Shown: positions 1 through 9,002, counted from the first letter of the stretch. The stretch is DNA of 52,955 nt from Mastigocoleus testarum BC008 (GCF_001456025.1 NZ_LMTZ01000154.1:5973-58927), one strand, 5' to 3'. The notes: generated by a model from the letters alone, not told the origin. Numbers and translations are program-made.

Positions 1-10
1 CAATTACCCA

Positions 11-847
11 TTACCCATTAGAATTCATACGTTGTGAGGGAACAGATACTTGATTTTTTCCTTGGTTTGTAATTCCTAGAGTCACCCGCTTCATTATCCA
101 GTACAAACCCCAAAGAACTATAAAGGTAATACCCATAATTACTATTGGTTGTTTACCCAGAGTATCTGCGATTGTTTGAGTTAATAATTCGTCTGGTTTG
201 GTAATTAAATCCCAAGTATTAAAACGTAAAAATCTTCCCAGATAAATACCAATTCCACACAGGATATGAGTAGTGATTTCCATTGCGAAAATCCATTTAC
301 TCTTACCAATTTGGTGTAAGTAGTAACCAAGATTTATTAGGGATAGAACATAAGCTTCAAATCCACCCAAAATTACAACAATATAAGTGGGAATCAAAAC
401 TAAAGTAATCATCCAAACAGATTGGATTGTCCGGATATCATCAATTAAGTGAATAATATCAGTTAATAAATAAGGTGCGTTAGGTAAAAAAGCATAGAAA
501 ACTAAAAATCCCGACCACCACTTCAAACGGAAACCCAATCGACCGGGAAACAGTGCTAACCCAACAGCAATTAACGCTGCACTTGAAAGCCATACCAGTT
601 GAATTAGCTCTACATTATTTTGAAAACCAAGTACCTTTTGGAAAATTTTTGGGATACTCGGTAAAAAACCCAGAACCATTAAACCACTCAACCACCACAA
701 CCAAGTGTATTCTTGGCGCTTGCGAAACAGTATTACACTTAAAGCCAATGGAATAAAAGCCAAAAATAAATTCCAAGTCATCCAACTCATATTGATTCGC
801 AAAACTTGGACAACTCTGTCTGTGAGGTCAATTAGTTCTGGTTTCAT
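11..847 (-). CDS. DUF1361 family membrane protein
   Basis: This is an integral membrane protein of 278 residues with about seven hydrophobic segments (roughly residues 23-41, 50-66, 85-100, 110-125, 142-170, 190-208 and 235-252). The central FLPNAPYLLTDIIHL stretch, just after the fourth hydrophobic segment, is the signature I associate with the DUF1361 family, whose function is not established. The tail after the last segment is polar and probably cytoplasmic. It starts at an ATG and is divergent from the gene at 1160, with a 312-base AT-rich gap between them. No neighbour suggests a substrate. The family call is fairly secure and the role is unknown. Confidence 0.8.
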   Translation of the reverse strand: MKPELIDLTDRVVQVLRINMSWMTWNLFLAFIPLALSVILFRKRQEYTWLWWLSGLMVLGFLPSIPKIFQKVLGFQNNVELIQLVWLSSAALIAVGLALFPGRLGFRLKWWSGFLVFYAFLPNAPYLLTDIIHLIDDIRTIQSVWMITLVLIPTYIVVILGGFEAYVLSLINLGYYLHQIGKSKWIFAMEITTHILCGIGIYLGRFLRFNTWDLITKPDELLTQTIADTLGKQPIVIMGITFIVLWGLYWIMKRVTLGITNQGKNQVSVPSQRMNSNG

Positions 848-1159
848 AGGTGCTTCAACAGAAGACGTGTAAACTAATACGATTTACTTTCTTCTAAACT
901 AGCTAATTAATCAAAAAAATGCACGCTCTTGTTTCGCTTTATACAAATTACTTATTTGTACCGGTTAGGAACAAAAAATTGCCTATTAAATTATCTTATC
1001 TTTTCCCTACCTTTTTAAAATATGATGAACGCAAGTATTTTTTATACAGCAATAAACAACATAGTTAGGTAATAATTAATCTACTTACTTGTAGATGTGA
1101 TAGATGCGTTGTTTTGTGGAGAAATAAATATCTCCTAAAAATTTTATGGAGAGGATTAG
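848..1159. other. divergent intergenic region
   Basis: This AT-rich gap lies between two divergent genes and must hold both promoters. I see no clear consensus promoter or hairpin. A purine-rich GGAGAGGA sits just before the ATG at 1160 and is a credible ribosome binding site. Confidence 0.5.
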
Positions 1160-2725
1160 ATGACTTTTAAATTATACAATCACAATATTTACTTGTTTGC
1201 TTATTATCTTAGCGAAAGTAATAACAGTTTAGGTGAATATAAACCAGATTGGCTATGGAATAAATGTGATGAAATAATTGCTAAAACTTTAAAAACAGAA
1301 TTTCATTTTAACGTTAAACAATATCTTGATTTAGAAAACAAACCAGAAGAAGCATGGGCTAATTTAAATAAGTTTTTTCCAAAAACTGATGATTACCATC
1401 CTATATATATACAGCCTCATAATTGTTTTTTTGACCCCAATAGTCGCAAAAAGGATTTAGATAGTAAAACTTCTATTCTTTACCCAGTACAACTTTATGA
1501 TAGTTATGGCTTCGGTCTTAAACTGATCAATCCAAATAATGAATATTCTAAAGGGGTGAATGATAAAGAGATAGCATTATTTAATCCAAACAATTGTTTG
1601 ATGCTAGACCTAGAGCAAGATAATCAATATTTTCTCGGTCAAACCTTATTCATTACTATTAATTTGGAAAATAGGCAAAAGTTAAAATATAAAAATAATA
1701 GAAATAAACTTAAAAATATTGCTGATAATTACATAGAATCTTTATTACCTGATTATGTCAGAAAACCTCCCTTCAATCGTGCTGGAAGTTTATTCGGATC
1801 TCCAATATTTGAATATGGTATCATCAGAGCATCTCAAAGTTACAGTCATATTATAATTTGGTTTATTTTAGATGATTCTTCAGAAGAAAGATTTGATAAA
1901 TATTATCAACAATTATTAGACTTATTCTTTTTTAGAGCTAAAATAATTCACGCCTATAATGAAATAATAAAGATTGAAAAAGAAGCAAAAAAGAAATCTA
2001 AAGATATACAATTAGAAATTGAAAAAACCCAAGAAAACTATAATAAGAATAAAATATTTAATCAGTATAGAGAAACCAAAAATGAATTAGATTTGAATAA
2101 ATTAAAAAACTTGTTAATTGAACTACCATCTTTGTCGTTAGAGTATACAGAAAAGATACGTATAATAAAGGAATTTCAAAATGTTGTAGTATCCTACACT
2201 AAAAATTATAGTGACAAAATTTATGAAATAAGGAGTAATTTTTCAGATGAAGAGGATTTTTCATTTTTAGAGCTTTTTACTGATAGAACTTGCTATCCTT
2301 TTCAAGATAGAATAGTAGCTGCAGTCAACTTCTTTCAACTTGATACTAATTTAATCAACAATGCCATAGACTCAATTAGAGGTCAAGTTGAAATCGAACA
2401 GGCACATAGAGAACGCCAGTTACAAACTACAATTACAAGCTTAGGTATTGGTATTGCTGTTGCAGGGAATTTTGCATCTAGTTATGAAGCGGGTTCAATA
2501 ACAGAGAACGACGAAGGCAATTACCCTGATATTTTGGGAATACCTTTTGACTCAGTTCATTTTACGATTTCCTTCTGTATAAGTATGGTTATTGGTTTTA
2601 TTGCATGGCAAGGAGCATCGTGGTTTTTTAGTTGGTGGTATATTGAAGAGCAACTTATTAGAAAAACCAGATTTAAATTAAATCCTTTTAGATTATTACA
2701 AAATAGACAGCATAATACTAAATGA
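1160..2725 (+). CDS. orphan protein with CorA-like C-terminal membrane hairpin
   Basis: I do not recognise the 521-residue protein as a named family. Residues 1-255 form a soluble, aromatic- and asparagine-rich domain. Residues 258-350 are highly charged and predicted helical or coiled-coil. Residues 405-420 are a charged amphipathic stretch leading into a first hydrophobic segment (about 421-441). A 25-residue acidic loop and a second segment (about 468-493) with a WFFSWWY end follow, and the tail is basic. A large soluble domain, long helices, two C-terminal membrane segments and a basic tail match the layout of CorA-like transporters, but no GMN motif follows the first segment. Codon use is much more AT-rich than in the core genes. 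GGAGAGGA precedes the ATG. The gene is real, but its function is open. Confidence 0.75.
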   Translation: MTFKLYNHNIYLFAYYLSESNNSLGEYKPDWLWNKCDEIIAKTLKTEFHFNVKQYLDLENKPEEAWANLNKFFPKTDDYHPIYIQPHNCFFDPNSRKKDLDSKTSILYPVQLYDSYGFGLKLINPNNEYSKGVNDKEIALFNPNNCLMLDLEQDNQYFLGQTLFITINLENRQKLKYKNNRNKLKNIADNYIESLLPDYVRKPPFNRAGSLFGSPIFEYGIIRASQSYSHIIIWFILDDSSEERFDKYYQQLLDLFFFRAKIIHAYNEIIKIEKEAKKKSKDIQLEIEKTQENYNKNKIFNQYRETKNELDLNKLKNLLIELPSLSLEYTEKIRIIKEFQNVVVSYTKNYSDKIYEIRSNFSDEEDFSFLELFTDRTCYPFQDRIVAAVNFFQLDTNLINNAIDSIRGQVEIEQAHRERQLQTTITSLGIGIAVAGNFASSYEAGSITENDEGNYPDILGIPFDSVHFTISFCISMVIGFIAWQGASWFFSWWYIEEQLIRKTRFKLNPFRLLQNRQHNTK

Positions 2726-2730
2726 GATAA

Positions 2731-3009
2731 TTAAATTCAAATAAGGAAAAGCACACAGACTTATTTATTACTGGATTTTTCCGTCCTATTGTTGGTATGT
2801 CGTTTGCTATTTTCACAGTAGCATTGATTGAATCTGGGATATTTTCTGGTGTTTTTAGAACTAGTAAAACTGAAAATCGCGCTGTTTATCTTTATATGGC
2901 TATAGCTTTTGTCGCCGGATTTAGTGAAAGATTGGTGGAAGATGTAGTTTTACGCACAGAAGATACTTTAACAGGTTTTTCTTCGCGTTCAAATAAATCA
3001 GATCGGTGA
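2731..3009 (+). pseudogene. C-terminal remnant of a membrane protein
   Basis: The reading frame opens after a stop at 2728-2730, and the first ATG (2797) falls inside a hydrophobic segment that already began upstream (TGFFRPIVG). What remains is two membrane segments joined by a short polar loop, followed by AGFSERLVEDVV and an acidic tail. That pattern looks like the last two helices of a longer cyanobacterial membrane protein whose N-terminal part has been lost. No ribosome binding site precedes the ATG. It lies directly after the orphan gene, so insertion or recombination there may have removed the 5' part. It could also be a genuine 70-residue protein, which I consider less likely. Confidence 0.5.
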
Positions 3010-3048
3010 TTACTAATCAAATAAAATTCAATTACTAAAATTCAATCA

Positions 3049-4158
3049 CTAACGTAACAAAACGCGACTACGTGGACCAATAAGTTTTTTCCTTATGGTT
3101 ACCTCCCTTTCCTTTGACAAACTTCCAACCTTCGGATTGAGTTTAGAATAATTACCACTGCTAAATTCAATATCGGGTATGGTCGAAGGTAACAAGCTAT
3201 CAAAAGAATTAATATTATTGTTAGCAGTATTGATAGGAGAAGGTGGAATTATTTGATTGTCAGTTCCAATAGAATTTGAATTGTTGTTTGTCAAATTTCC
3301 ATTAGTTACGGAATTTCCGCTAGCACCAGTGTTAGAACTTCCATGATTTGCAGAACTTCCACTAGTATTGGAACTGGAACTACCACTAGTTGTAGAACTT
3401 ACACCAGTTGTTGAACCTCCACCAGTATTGGTATTGGAACTGGAACCACCACCAGTCGTAGAACTCCCACCAGTTGTTGTTATGGGAACAGCATCAGCAG
3501 GTACCTCCACATACAACTTCACCAAAGGTGAATTTTTCATTTCCAATGAAGTTACGGTTGGTTTCCCAGGAAGATCGGATTTAAAATCAAATACTGTTGG
3601 ACTTTCACCACCATTAGGATCGCTGTATCTTGGTCCTTGTCCTGTGACTTTAAAAGTTCCTTCGTACTGCTTTCCAGTTTTTGGATCTGTAACAATACCT
3701 TTATAAAAACCTGCTTTTATTCCAAACTCATCTTGAACAACTGCTTGAAATTTAGTTCCATCTATTTTTCCTTGATATTTATAATCTTGTAATTCACCAC
3801 CCGAAAGTACCGGTGAAGCGATCGCACCATTTTTAGAAATAACCGGAATACCTTTAAAGTCAACATAATATTGAAGACTTCCATCAGTACCAGTTTTCAT
3901 TTTCACATAATCAGAACTGTAAACTGCTTTCCCATGACGGAAGTAAGTACCGTTATGATCGGTGTCCACCCGAGTAGTAACTCTATTGAAGTTTGGATTA
4001 AATGCAGGAAGTTCGAGAGTTCCAGATAATGTACCAGTACTTTGAATAGTAAATGGAGTTACTTGCGCTGACACGATTGATGAATTTAGCCCTAAAAATA
4101 AGCTAGTTAGACCAGTACCGAATAAAATGGTGCGAGTAAGCGCTGATGTTTTTTGCAT
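3049..4158 (-). CDS. secreted protein with Gly/Ser/Thr-rich linker
   Basis: The 369-residue product starts with a clear signal peptide: basic MQKTSALTR, a hydrophobic core, then SAQ as a likely cleavage site near residue 31. Residues 32-225 look like a beta-rich extracellular domain with repeated YEG/YQG-type turns and no cysteine. Residues about 230-300 are an asparagine-, serine-, glycine- and threonine-rich low-complexity linker made of imperfect GSSTTGGGSS-like units. A short charged C-terminal segment ends the protein. I cannot name a family; a cell-surface or matrix role is an inference from the export signal and linker. The start ATG abuts a tandem heptamer array at 4161-4202, which occupies the space where a promoter would be expected. 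Confidence 0.7.
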   Translation of the reverse strand: MQKTSALTRTILFGTGLTSLFLGLNSSIVSAQVTPFTIQSTGTLSGTLELPAFNPNFNRVTTRVDTDHNGTYFRHGKAVYSSDYVKMKTGTDGSLQYYVDFKGIPVISKNGAIASPVLSGGELQDYKYQGKIDGTKFQAVVQDEFGIKAGFYKGIVTDPKTGKQYEGTFKVTGQGPRYSDPNGGESPTVFDFKSDLPGKPTVTSLEMKNSPLVKLYVEVPADAVPITTTGGSSTTGGGSSSNTNTGGGSTTGVSSTTSGSSSSNTSGSSANHGSSNTGASGNSVTNGNLTNNNSNSIGTDNQIIPPSPINTANNNINSFDSLLPSTIPDIEFSSGNYSKLNPKVGSLSKEREVTIRKKLIGPRSRVLLR

Positions 4159-4160
4159 TT

Positions 4161-4202
4161 TTGGTAATTGGTAATTGGTAATTGGTAATTGGTAATGGGT
4201 AA
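4161..4202. repeat. tandem heptamer repeat, TTGGTAA x6
   Basis: Six consecutive 7-base units, TTGGTAA five times and a last TGGGTAA, lie immediately upstream of the secreted protein gene. Short tandem heptamers of this kind (STRR) are typical of Nostocales genomes. Confidence 0.9.
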
Positions 4203-4226
4203 TCAGTGATGAGTAACGAGTGATTT

Positions 4227-4275
4227 TTAACTATTAACTGTTAACTGTTAACTGTTAACTGACAACTGTTAACTG
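4227..4275. repeat. tandem heptamer repeat, TTAACTG x7
   Basis: Seven 7-base units of TTAACTG (the first ends in A, the sixth is ACAACTG) sit two bases from the stop codon of the porin gene. It is a second heptamer family, separated from the TTGGTAA array by only 24 bases. Confidence 0.9.
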
Positions 4276-4277
4276 CT

Positions 4278-6284
4278 CTAAAACTGATATGTCGCTCTGA
4301 GTGCACCAACCACTAGAGGGTCGTTACTTTTGTTATGGTCGGGATTAAAAACTACAAAAAAGCCAGGAGTTAAAGAAAGATTTTGGTTCACTTGGGCGCG
4401 ATAAAAAAGCTCTAGGTGAAGTGATGTATCTTTGCGTCCACCAACCGTACCACCATCAGAAAAATTCGGAAAATTAAAACCATCAGGTAAAGAACTGGAA
4501 GTGATTTTTGGTGGTTGTCCAACGATCGCACCAGCTAAATTACCGCTTTTTCCCAAGTTAGGTAAAGCTGCAAAAATAGCCCAATTAGTTGTTTGTACGT
4601 TACCAGAAATATTTTGCGGGTCTGAATAAGTCCAACCACCCCAACCTCCCACCTCCAAGTTTGGACTTATTCGCCATGCTACCGTCGCACCGACTGCTTG
4701 AGTATCAAACTCTGTCACAGGTGCAAAAGGGGAAATTAACTGAGCGTCTCCAATTCCCGTACCTAATAGAGCATCGGGAGAATGGGAGTAGAGATAATGT
4801 ATTCCAATATTTAAATTATTGGTAGGAGCTAAACTTAATTGAGCTCCAGCACTATATCTACCATTAAATAAACCACCACTATTAGCTCCGGGGAAAGATG
4901 CAACTTCAGTGTTATAAATAGCTTGCAAACTCACGCGATCGCTAATTTGCCAATCAAAACCAACTCCACTTCTACCATTACCAATGGTCAAAATTGGGTT
5001 GCGTTGACCAAATAAAGAAATAGCTCCTTCTCCAGAACCTTCCAAAGGATTAATTCCCCTAAATGTAGAAATAGAATTAACTCCTGCAGTTCCAATAACA
5101 AACCCTAGATTTTCTGAGACCGCAAAGCGATAAGATAATTCGTTTAAAACTACATCATTATCAGTATCAGACTCATAACCCAAACGTCCCATGTTATTAA
5201 ATACGAGAGGTGCTGAGGAACCTAAATTACCTGTGGATAAGCCAGTCAGCAGTAAATCCTTACCAGTAAATGAAGTAGCTAAAGTTAGTTGTACGCTATT
5301 GTTGAAACTCAGGCTGCTTTTTGCTTGACGCTCTGTTTCCCCATCCCGAGGAAATAAATCTACTTCTGGATTATTGTTACCCTGTAAACTAAGAATTGCC
5401 TGTCCAAATAGCTTTGTGGTAGGAGAAAAATTATTTTCTTCTGAGCGTGTAACTCTTTCTTCAAAATATTCGATCCGTTTTTTTAGCTGTTGTAACTCTC
5501 GTTGAAAATCTGTTTTTAGTCTTTGTAGCAAGCGTAAATCTTTTTCTGTAACAGCTTCGTTAGTATTGTCAGCTATCAACTGATTAATTTTTTCCGTACA
5601 ATTTGCTAAATCAGCAGCAAATTCATAGCGATTTATCGCACGATTTCCAGCATAAGCTCTATCTTTATACCCTGAGATACAACCATAACGCTCTATTAAA
5701 GACTTCAAAGCACCAAAAGCCCAATCATCAGGTTGTACATCATCTAGCTGTGATACTGATGTAAGTTTAGAAATTAGGAATTTTGGGTTTTCTGTTTTAA
5801 GTACTGAATGTTCGTTCTTAGCTCTTAGGTCTTGACTTTTGACTTCTGATACCCGTTCAAAATCTGATATTTCTGGTATTTTCTCTTGAATTTCAACTTT
5901 TCTTGAAGAGAAAGAGTTAGAAACAGAAAACTCATCACCATTAGTTCTTTGTCTCAACTCTTGAACCCCACTCACTGGAGGTGTGCTGTGTAGTAAATTT
6001 TGTTCTGGAGTAATGATTTGAGGTAAATTTTCCTCCTCTTCAATTTTCAAGGTGATATTGGAACCACTCATATCTGGCTCGAGTGTTTCCGGAGGAGCTA
6101 TTTGAGAAGATTGAATCTCTGGTTTTTTTTGTTCTTGTTTTACTTCTTTATGTTCTAATTGTTGATTTTGCTGTTCTGATACTTCCTCAAAAGAAGCTTC
6201 TACTTGTGGTGAATATGGTAATTCCTTTGCTGATGGGATTCCTGTTGTTAACACGCTCGCAATCAACAAGCCAATATTGCTCAT
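4278..6284 (-). CDS. SLH-domain OprB-family porin
   Basis: This 668-residue outer-membrane porin has the usual cyanobacterial plan. After a short hydrophobic leader (residues 4-18) there is an unusually long Gln/Glu-rich segment (about 20-170). An SLH domain follows (about 176-235, with DVQPDDWAFGALKSL, GCISGY and the NRYEFA end). A coiled coil (about 245-282) then leads to an OprB-type beta barrel from about 285 to the C-terminal phenylalanine typical of barrel proteins. The SLH part is thought to bind peptidoglycan-linked polymer; the barrel passes small solutes such as inorganic ions, iron or sugars. Upstream in frame there is a stop six codons before this ATG, so the start is well fixed. 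The 150-residue acidic spacer is longer than I expect for the family. Confidence 0.9.
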   Translation of the reverse strand: MSNIGLLIASVLTTGIPSAKELPYSPQVEASFEEVSEQQNQQLEHKEVKQEQKKPEIQSSQIAPPETLEPDMSGSNITLKIEEEENLPQIITPEQNLLHSTPPVSGVQELRQRTNGDEFSVSNSFSSRKVEIQEKIPEISDFERVSEVKSQDLRAKNEHSVLKTENPKFLISKLTSVSQLDDVQPDDWAFGALKSLIERYGCISGYKDRAYAGNRAINRYEFAADLANCTEKINQLIADNTNEAVTEKDLRLLQRLKTDFQRELQQLKKRIEYFEERVTRSEENNFSPTTKLFGQAILSLQGNNNPEVDLFPRDGETERQAKSSLSFNNSVQLTLATSFTGKDLLLTGLSTGNLGSSAPLVFNNMGRLGYESDTDNDVVLNELSYRFAVSENLGFVIGTAGVNSISTFRGINPLEGSGEGAISLFGQRNPILTIGNGRSGVGFDWQISDRVSLQAIYNTEVASFPGANSGGLFNGRYSAGAQLSLAPTNNLNIGIHYLYSHSPDALLGTGIGDAQLISPFAPVTEFDTQAVGATVAWRISPNLEVGGWGGWTYSDPQNISGNVQTTNWAIFAALPNLGKSGNLAGAIVGQPPKITSSSLPDGFNFPNFSDGGTVGGRKDTSLHLELFYRAQVNQNLSLTPGFFVVFNPDHNKSNDPLVVGALRATYQF

Positions 6285-6447
6285 TAGTTGTATTTCAATT
6301 TACTAACATCCACTATTTCCTGTGACAGATAAAATTAGTATTCATCAGGAAAATATTACATAAAAATGTTGCAAATGATACTAGCGATAGTGCTAGTTTA
6401 TGACGAGGGTATTAATACTGAAAAAACTTCAAGAATTATCTAAGAAA

Positions 6448-6924
6448 CTATTTTTCTTGCTTACAATAATTTCCGATCTCTATTTCCAACCTATCTGATT
6501 GCTTCGCATATTTTGATGCAGTATTTAATGCTAGTTTAATATCTTTACGTGCCTTACGTATTTTCCCTCGACCAGATTTTGAAGCTTCTGCTACTTTTGA
6601 AGCACCTAATGCTTTACCAGCTTTATCCACTTCTCGACTCATATTGTTAAAAACCTGAGCAAAACTATTTGTATATTCTCGGAGTTTTGGGTCTTCTAGA
6701 TTAAGCCTTTCCAACTTCTCAGCGACTTTATCTAAATCTTGAGCTAGTTGTAAGCTGGTGACAACTTGGTATCCTTTCTTGCTTTGTACTAAGGATGTTC
6801 CTTCTTCTACTGTTTGAATTAAGCGTTGGCATTGTGCTTTTTTAGTCTCTTCACATGCGCCAACTAATAAGGTCAGACTTAAACTCAGGGGAGTGATAAT
6901 TTTAAATAAAATCCGAATAGACAT
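6448..6924 (-). CDS. small lipoprotein of unknown function
   Basis: The 158-residue product has a signal peptide ending in the lipobox LVGAC, so the cysteine at about residue 24 should be lipidated. The rest is hydrophilic and helical (LEDPKLREYTNSFAQVFNNM and similar amphipathic runs), with a basic stretch GRGKIRKARKDIK near residue 118. Three further features fit an envelope helical bundle: regular heptads, few prolines, and one C-terminal cysteine (NYCKQEK). I recognise no enzyme motif. It lies downstream of, and on the same strand as, the Co/Ni transporter operon but about 300 bases away, so it is probably a separate unit. Confidence 0.7.
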   Translation of the reverse strand: MSIRILFKIITPLSLSLTLLVGACEETKKAQCQRLIQTVEEGTSLVQSKKGYQVVTSLQLAQDLDKVAEKLERLNLEDPKLREYTNSFAQVFNNMSREVDKAGKALGASKVAEASKSGRGKIRKARKDIKLALNTASKYAKQSDRLEIEIGNYCKQEK

Positions 6925-7227
6925 TAATTTTCTATATTAAATAATACTGAAATTATCATAACCAAGAGTAGAGTAATTTTACACATTAGCACTCATGTAT
7001 TTAATCTACCTCGGTTTTAGGTGTCGAGTTGATAAAATGTGTATTTTAAAATAAATGTTCACTTTTATGGGCAGACAAAAGGAAGCTTGGGAGCAGGAAG
7101 AGGTTTGAGAAACAAATTAGGCAAAAAGTCTTTATCCCCCATACTATCCCCTGCTCCTTGCCACCTTATTAGATCAGTATTTTTACTGCCTATGATAAAA
7201 AAATAGTAATTTTATAGTCGAGTAATT
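6925..7227. other. intergenic region with inverted GGAGCAGG
   Basis: This gap lies between cbiO and the lipoprotein gene. GGAGCAGG at 7089-7096 and its exact complement CCTGCTCC at 7151-7158 form an interrupted inverted repeat with a 54-base loop. Nothing else stands out. Confidence 0.5.
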
Positions 7228-7980
7228 CTACCAGTCTAAGGGTAAACCTACTGCCTCCAAGCTTTCACCATCTTGTAAAAGCAATTTTATGTCTTTGTCT
7301 ATAACAACTTGTCCTCTCGATAGGACTAAAGCTCGCTGTGTAATTTTGCCAAGCCAATGCAGATCGTGGGAGGCAATCAACATTACTTCTACTGGTAAAT
7401 TTATCAGCACTTCAGCCAAATTTCGCCGCCATTTAGGATCTAAACCATTAGTTGGTTCGTCTAATATGAGAATTTTTGGTTCTAAAGCTAAAATAGTTGC
7501 TAAAGCAGCTAATCTCCTTTGTCCCCCTGAAAGTTCATGTACCGAACGATTAGCATAAGCTTCTAAATTAAAATCTGCTAATAACTTTCTGGCTTTATCC
7601 ACAGCAACAGCTGCTGGTACCCCATAATTCCGGGGTCCAAATGCCACATCCTCTAAAATTGTCGGCATAAATAATTGGTCATTAGCATCTTGAAAAGAAA
7701 AGCCAATATAACTCCGTATTTCTGGTAAAGTTTTCGTTTCTACAGGAGTACCGCGAATCCAGATTTTTCCAGAAGTTGGTTCTTTTAAGCCAATAAGGTT
7801 TTCTAACAAAGTACTTTTACCAGAGCCAGTAGCACCCATTAACGCGACTCTTTCCCCTGCATACAAGTTGAAAGAAATTTCCCTTAAGATAGGCTCTTGT
7901 TTGGAATAAGCATAAACTAATTTTTCTACTATCACTTCTGGTTTTGAGGTGATTGATTTTGAGGTGGTTAATTGTGACAT
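7228..7980 (-). CDS. cbiO: ECF transporter ATPase CbiO
   Basis: This is the ATP-binding subunit (250 residues) that powers the cobalt/nickel energy-coupling-factor importer with CbiM and CbiQ. Visible motifs are the Walker A GATGSGKST (about residues 50-58), the Q-loop SFQDAND, the signature LSGGQRR (about 147), the Walker B ILILDEPTNGLD and the H-loop histidine in IASHDL. Length and motif spacing are normal for the family. It is the last gene of the leftward cbiM-cbiQ-cbiO group, but a 362-base gap separates it from cbiQ, unusually wide for one operon. It starts at an ATG. The metal, Co or Ni, cannot be told from the ATPase. Confidence 0.92.
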   Translation of the reverse strand: MSQLTTSKSITSKPEVIVEKLVYAYSKQEPILREISFNLYAGERVALMGATGSGKSTLLENLIGLKEPTSGKIWIRGTPVETKTLPEIRSYIGFSFQDANDQLFMPTILEDVAFGPRNYGVPAAVAVDKARKLLADFNLEAYANRSVHELSGGQRRLAALATILALEPKILILDEPTNGLDPKWRRNLAEVLINLPVEVMLIASHDLHWLGKITQRALVLSRGQVVIDKDIKLLLQDGESLEAVGLPLDW

Positions 7981-8342
7981 TTTGAGTTTTCTTTCGATCG
8001 ATCTAATGAGGTGAAGTTAATCAGGACAAAACGCCCCCGAAAGGGCGCTCCTGTAATGCGAAGACAAATAACAATGAAGATGAATAACTCGAAAGCAAGA
8101 GTCTGAAGACCAGTTAATCCTGAAATTCGAAAATAGAAAAACAAGAAATTAGAAAATAAACCACTAATTGAGAAAAAATAACAGTTTATGTGGTTAGAAT
8201 ATCCGTAAAAGTGATGTGCGATCGCCAAAACTGACAGAAAATTTCTAATAAACTCTAAATTCTTGGGAAGAGTAAAGTAAGTCCTCAGAAGTAGTGACCC
8301 TAAATCCTAAGCCTTGATTGCTGTTCGAGTGTGAATTCGTAA
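7981..8342. other. long gap inside the cbi operon with a short hairpin
   Basis: This 362-base spacer separates cbiQ from cbiO. CGCCC (8032-8036) and GGGCG (8043-8047) form a short G/C stem with a six-base loop, next to the cbiO start. A weak open frame at 7968-8228 has no ribosome binding site and no recognisable domain, so I do not call a gene. Confidence 0.5.
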
Positions 8343-9002
8343 TCAATCGAGGAGATAAGAACCTACAGTTAAACTAATTGCCATTGTACTACTGACAAAC
8401 AAAGTAAAACGTTCTTTTGTTCTTAGTCCAGAATTTACTGGAAGTTGACCATTGTAACCGCGAGCTACCATAGCAGCATGAACTCTTTCAGCACGGTCTA
8501 AACTGCGAAGAAAAAAGGCTCCAATCATCGCCGCACTGGTGTAACGAATCCAGCCAGCTGTACCTCCCAAACCACGTAATTTAGCGCTACGCTGCATTCG
8601 AGTTACTTCTAACAACAATATTTCTAAGTACTGCCCAGCTAAAAGTAAGCTTTCTTTGAAGGCTTTGGGTAGTGGCAAATCTTTAAGGGCGATACCAAAG
8701 CTATGGGGAGGTAAAGTTAGCAAAAAGCTATTCATAGTTACCAGACAAACTAAAGAACGAACCAGTAAAAAACTTGCTCGTTCCCACCCTAAAGGTAAAG
8801 CCATTACAGATAGAAAGACTAATTCTAGACTTAACAATCCTGTTAATTTGCGGATATTAGCCTGCAAGAAAATAGCCCATAAAATTGCTATTACCCCATA
8901 ACATAGGAGCCAGTACCAAGCTCCTAATTTTAGTAAAGCTGTTCCAATTACGATAATCAGCGACAAATGTAATTTTAATGATAGAGAGACTCGATCAAGC
9001 AT
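8343..9002 (-). CDS. cbiQ: ECF transporter transmembrane subunit CbiQ
   Basis: This is the T-component that couples the ATPase to the metal-binding CbiM in the inner membrane. The 219 residues include four to five hydrophobic segments and the two cytoplasmic coupling motifs of T-components: SAKLRG near residue 140 and the conserved Ala-Arg-Gly in VARGYNG near residue 180. I chose the ATG at 9002, which overlaps the cbiM stop by eight bases (ATGCTTGA) and implies translational coupling. An upstream alternative at 9032 would be a TTG codon inside cbiM, and I consider it less likely. The C-terminus ends in a last membrane helix. Confidence 0.88.
   Translation of the reverse strand: MLDRVSLSLKLHLSLIIVIGTALLKLGAWYWLLCYGVIAILWAIFLQANIRKLTGLLSLELVFLSVMALPLGWERASFLLVRSLVCLVTMNSFLLTLPPHSFGIALKDLPLPKAFKESLLLAGQYLEILLLEVTRMQRSAKLRGLGGTAGWIRYTSAAMIGAFFLRSLDRAERVHAAMVARGYNGQLPVNSGLRTKERFTLFVSSTMAISLTVGSYLLD

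Noticed and set aside
3368..3706. 112-codon plus-strand frame inside the secreted protein gene
   Set aside because: Antisense shadow of its repetitive linker.
7968..8228. 86-codon frame overlapping the cbiO start
   Set aside because: Extremely Phe/Ile-rich, overlaps cbiO by 13 bases, no ribosome site; more likely a spacer.
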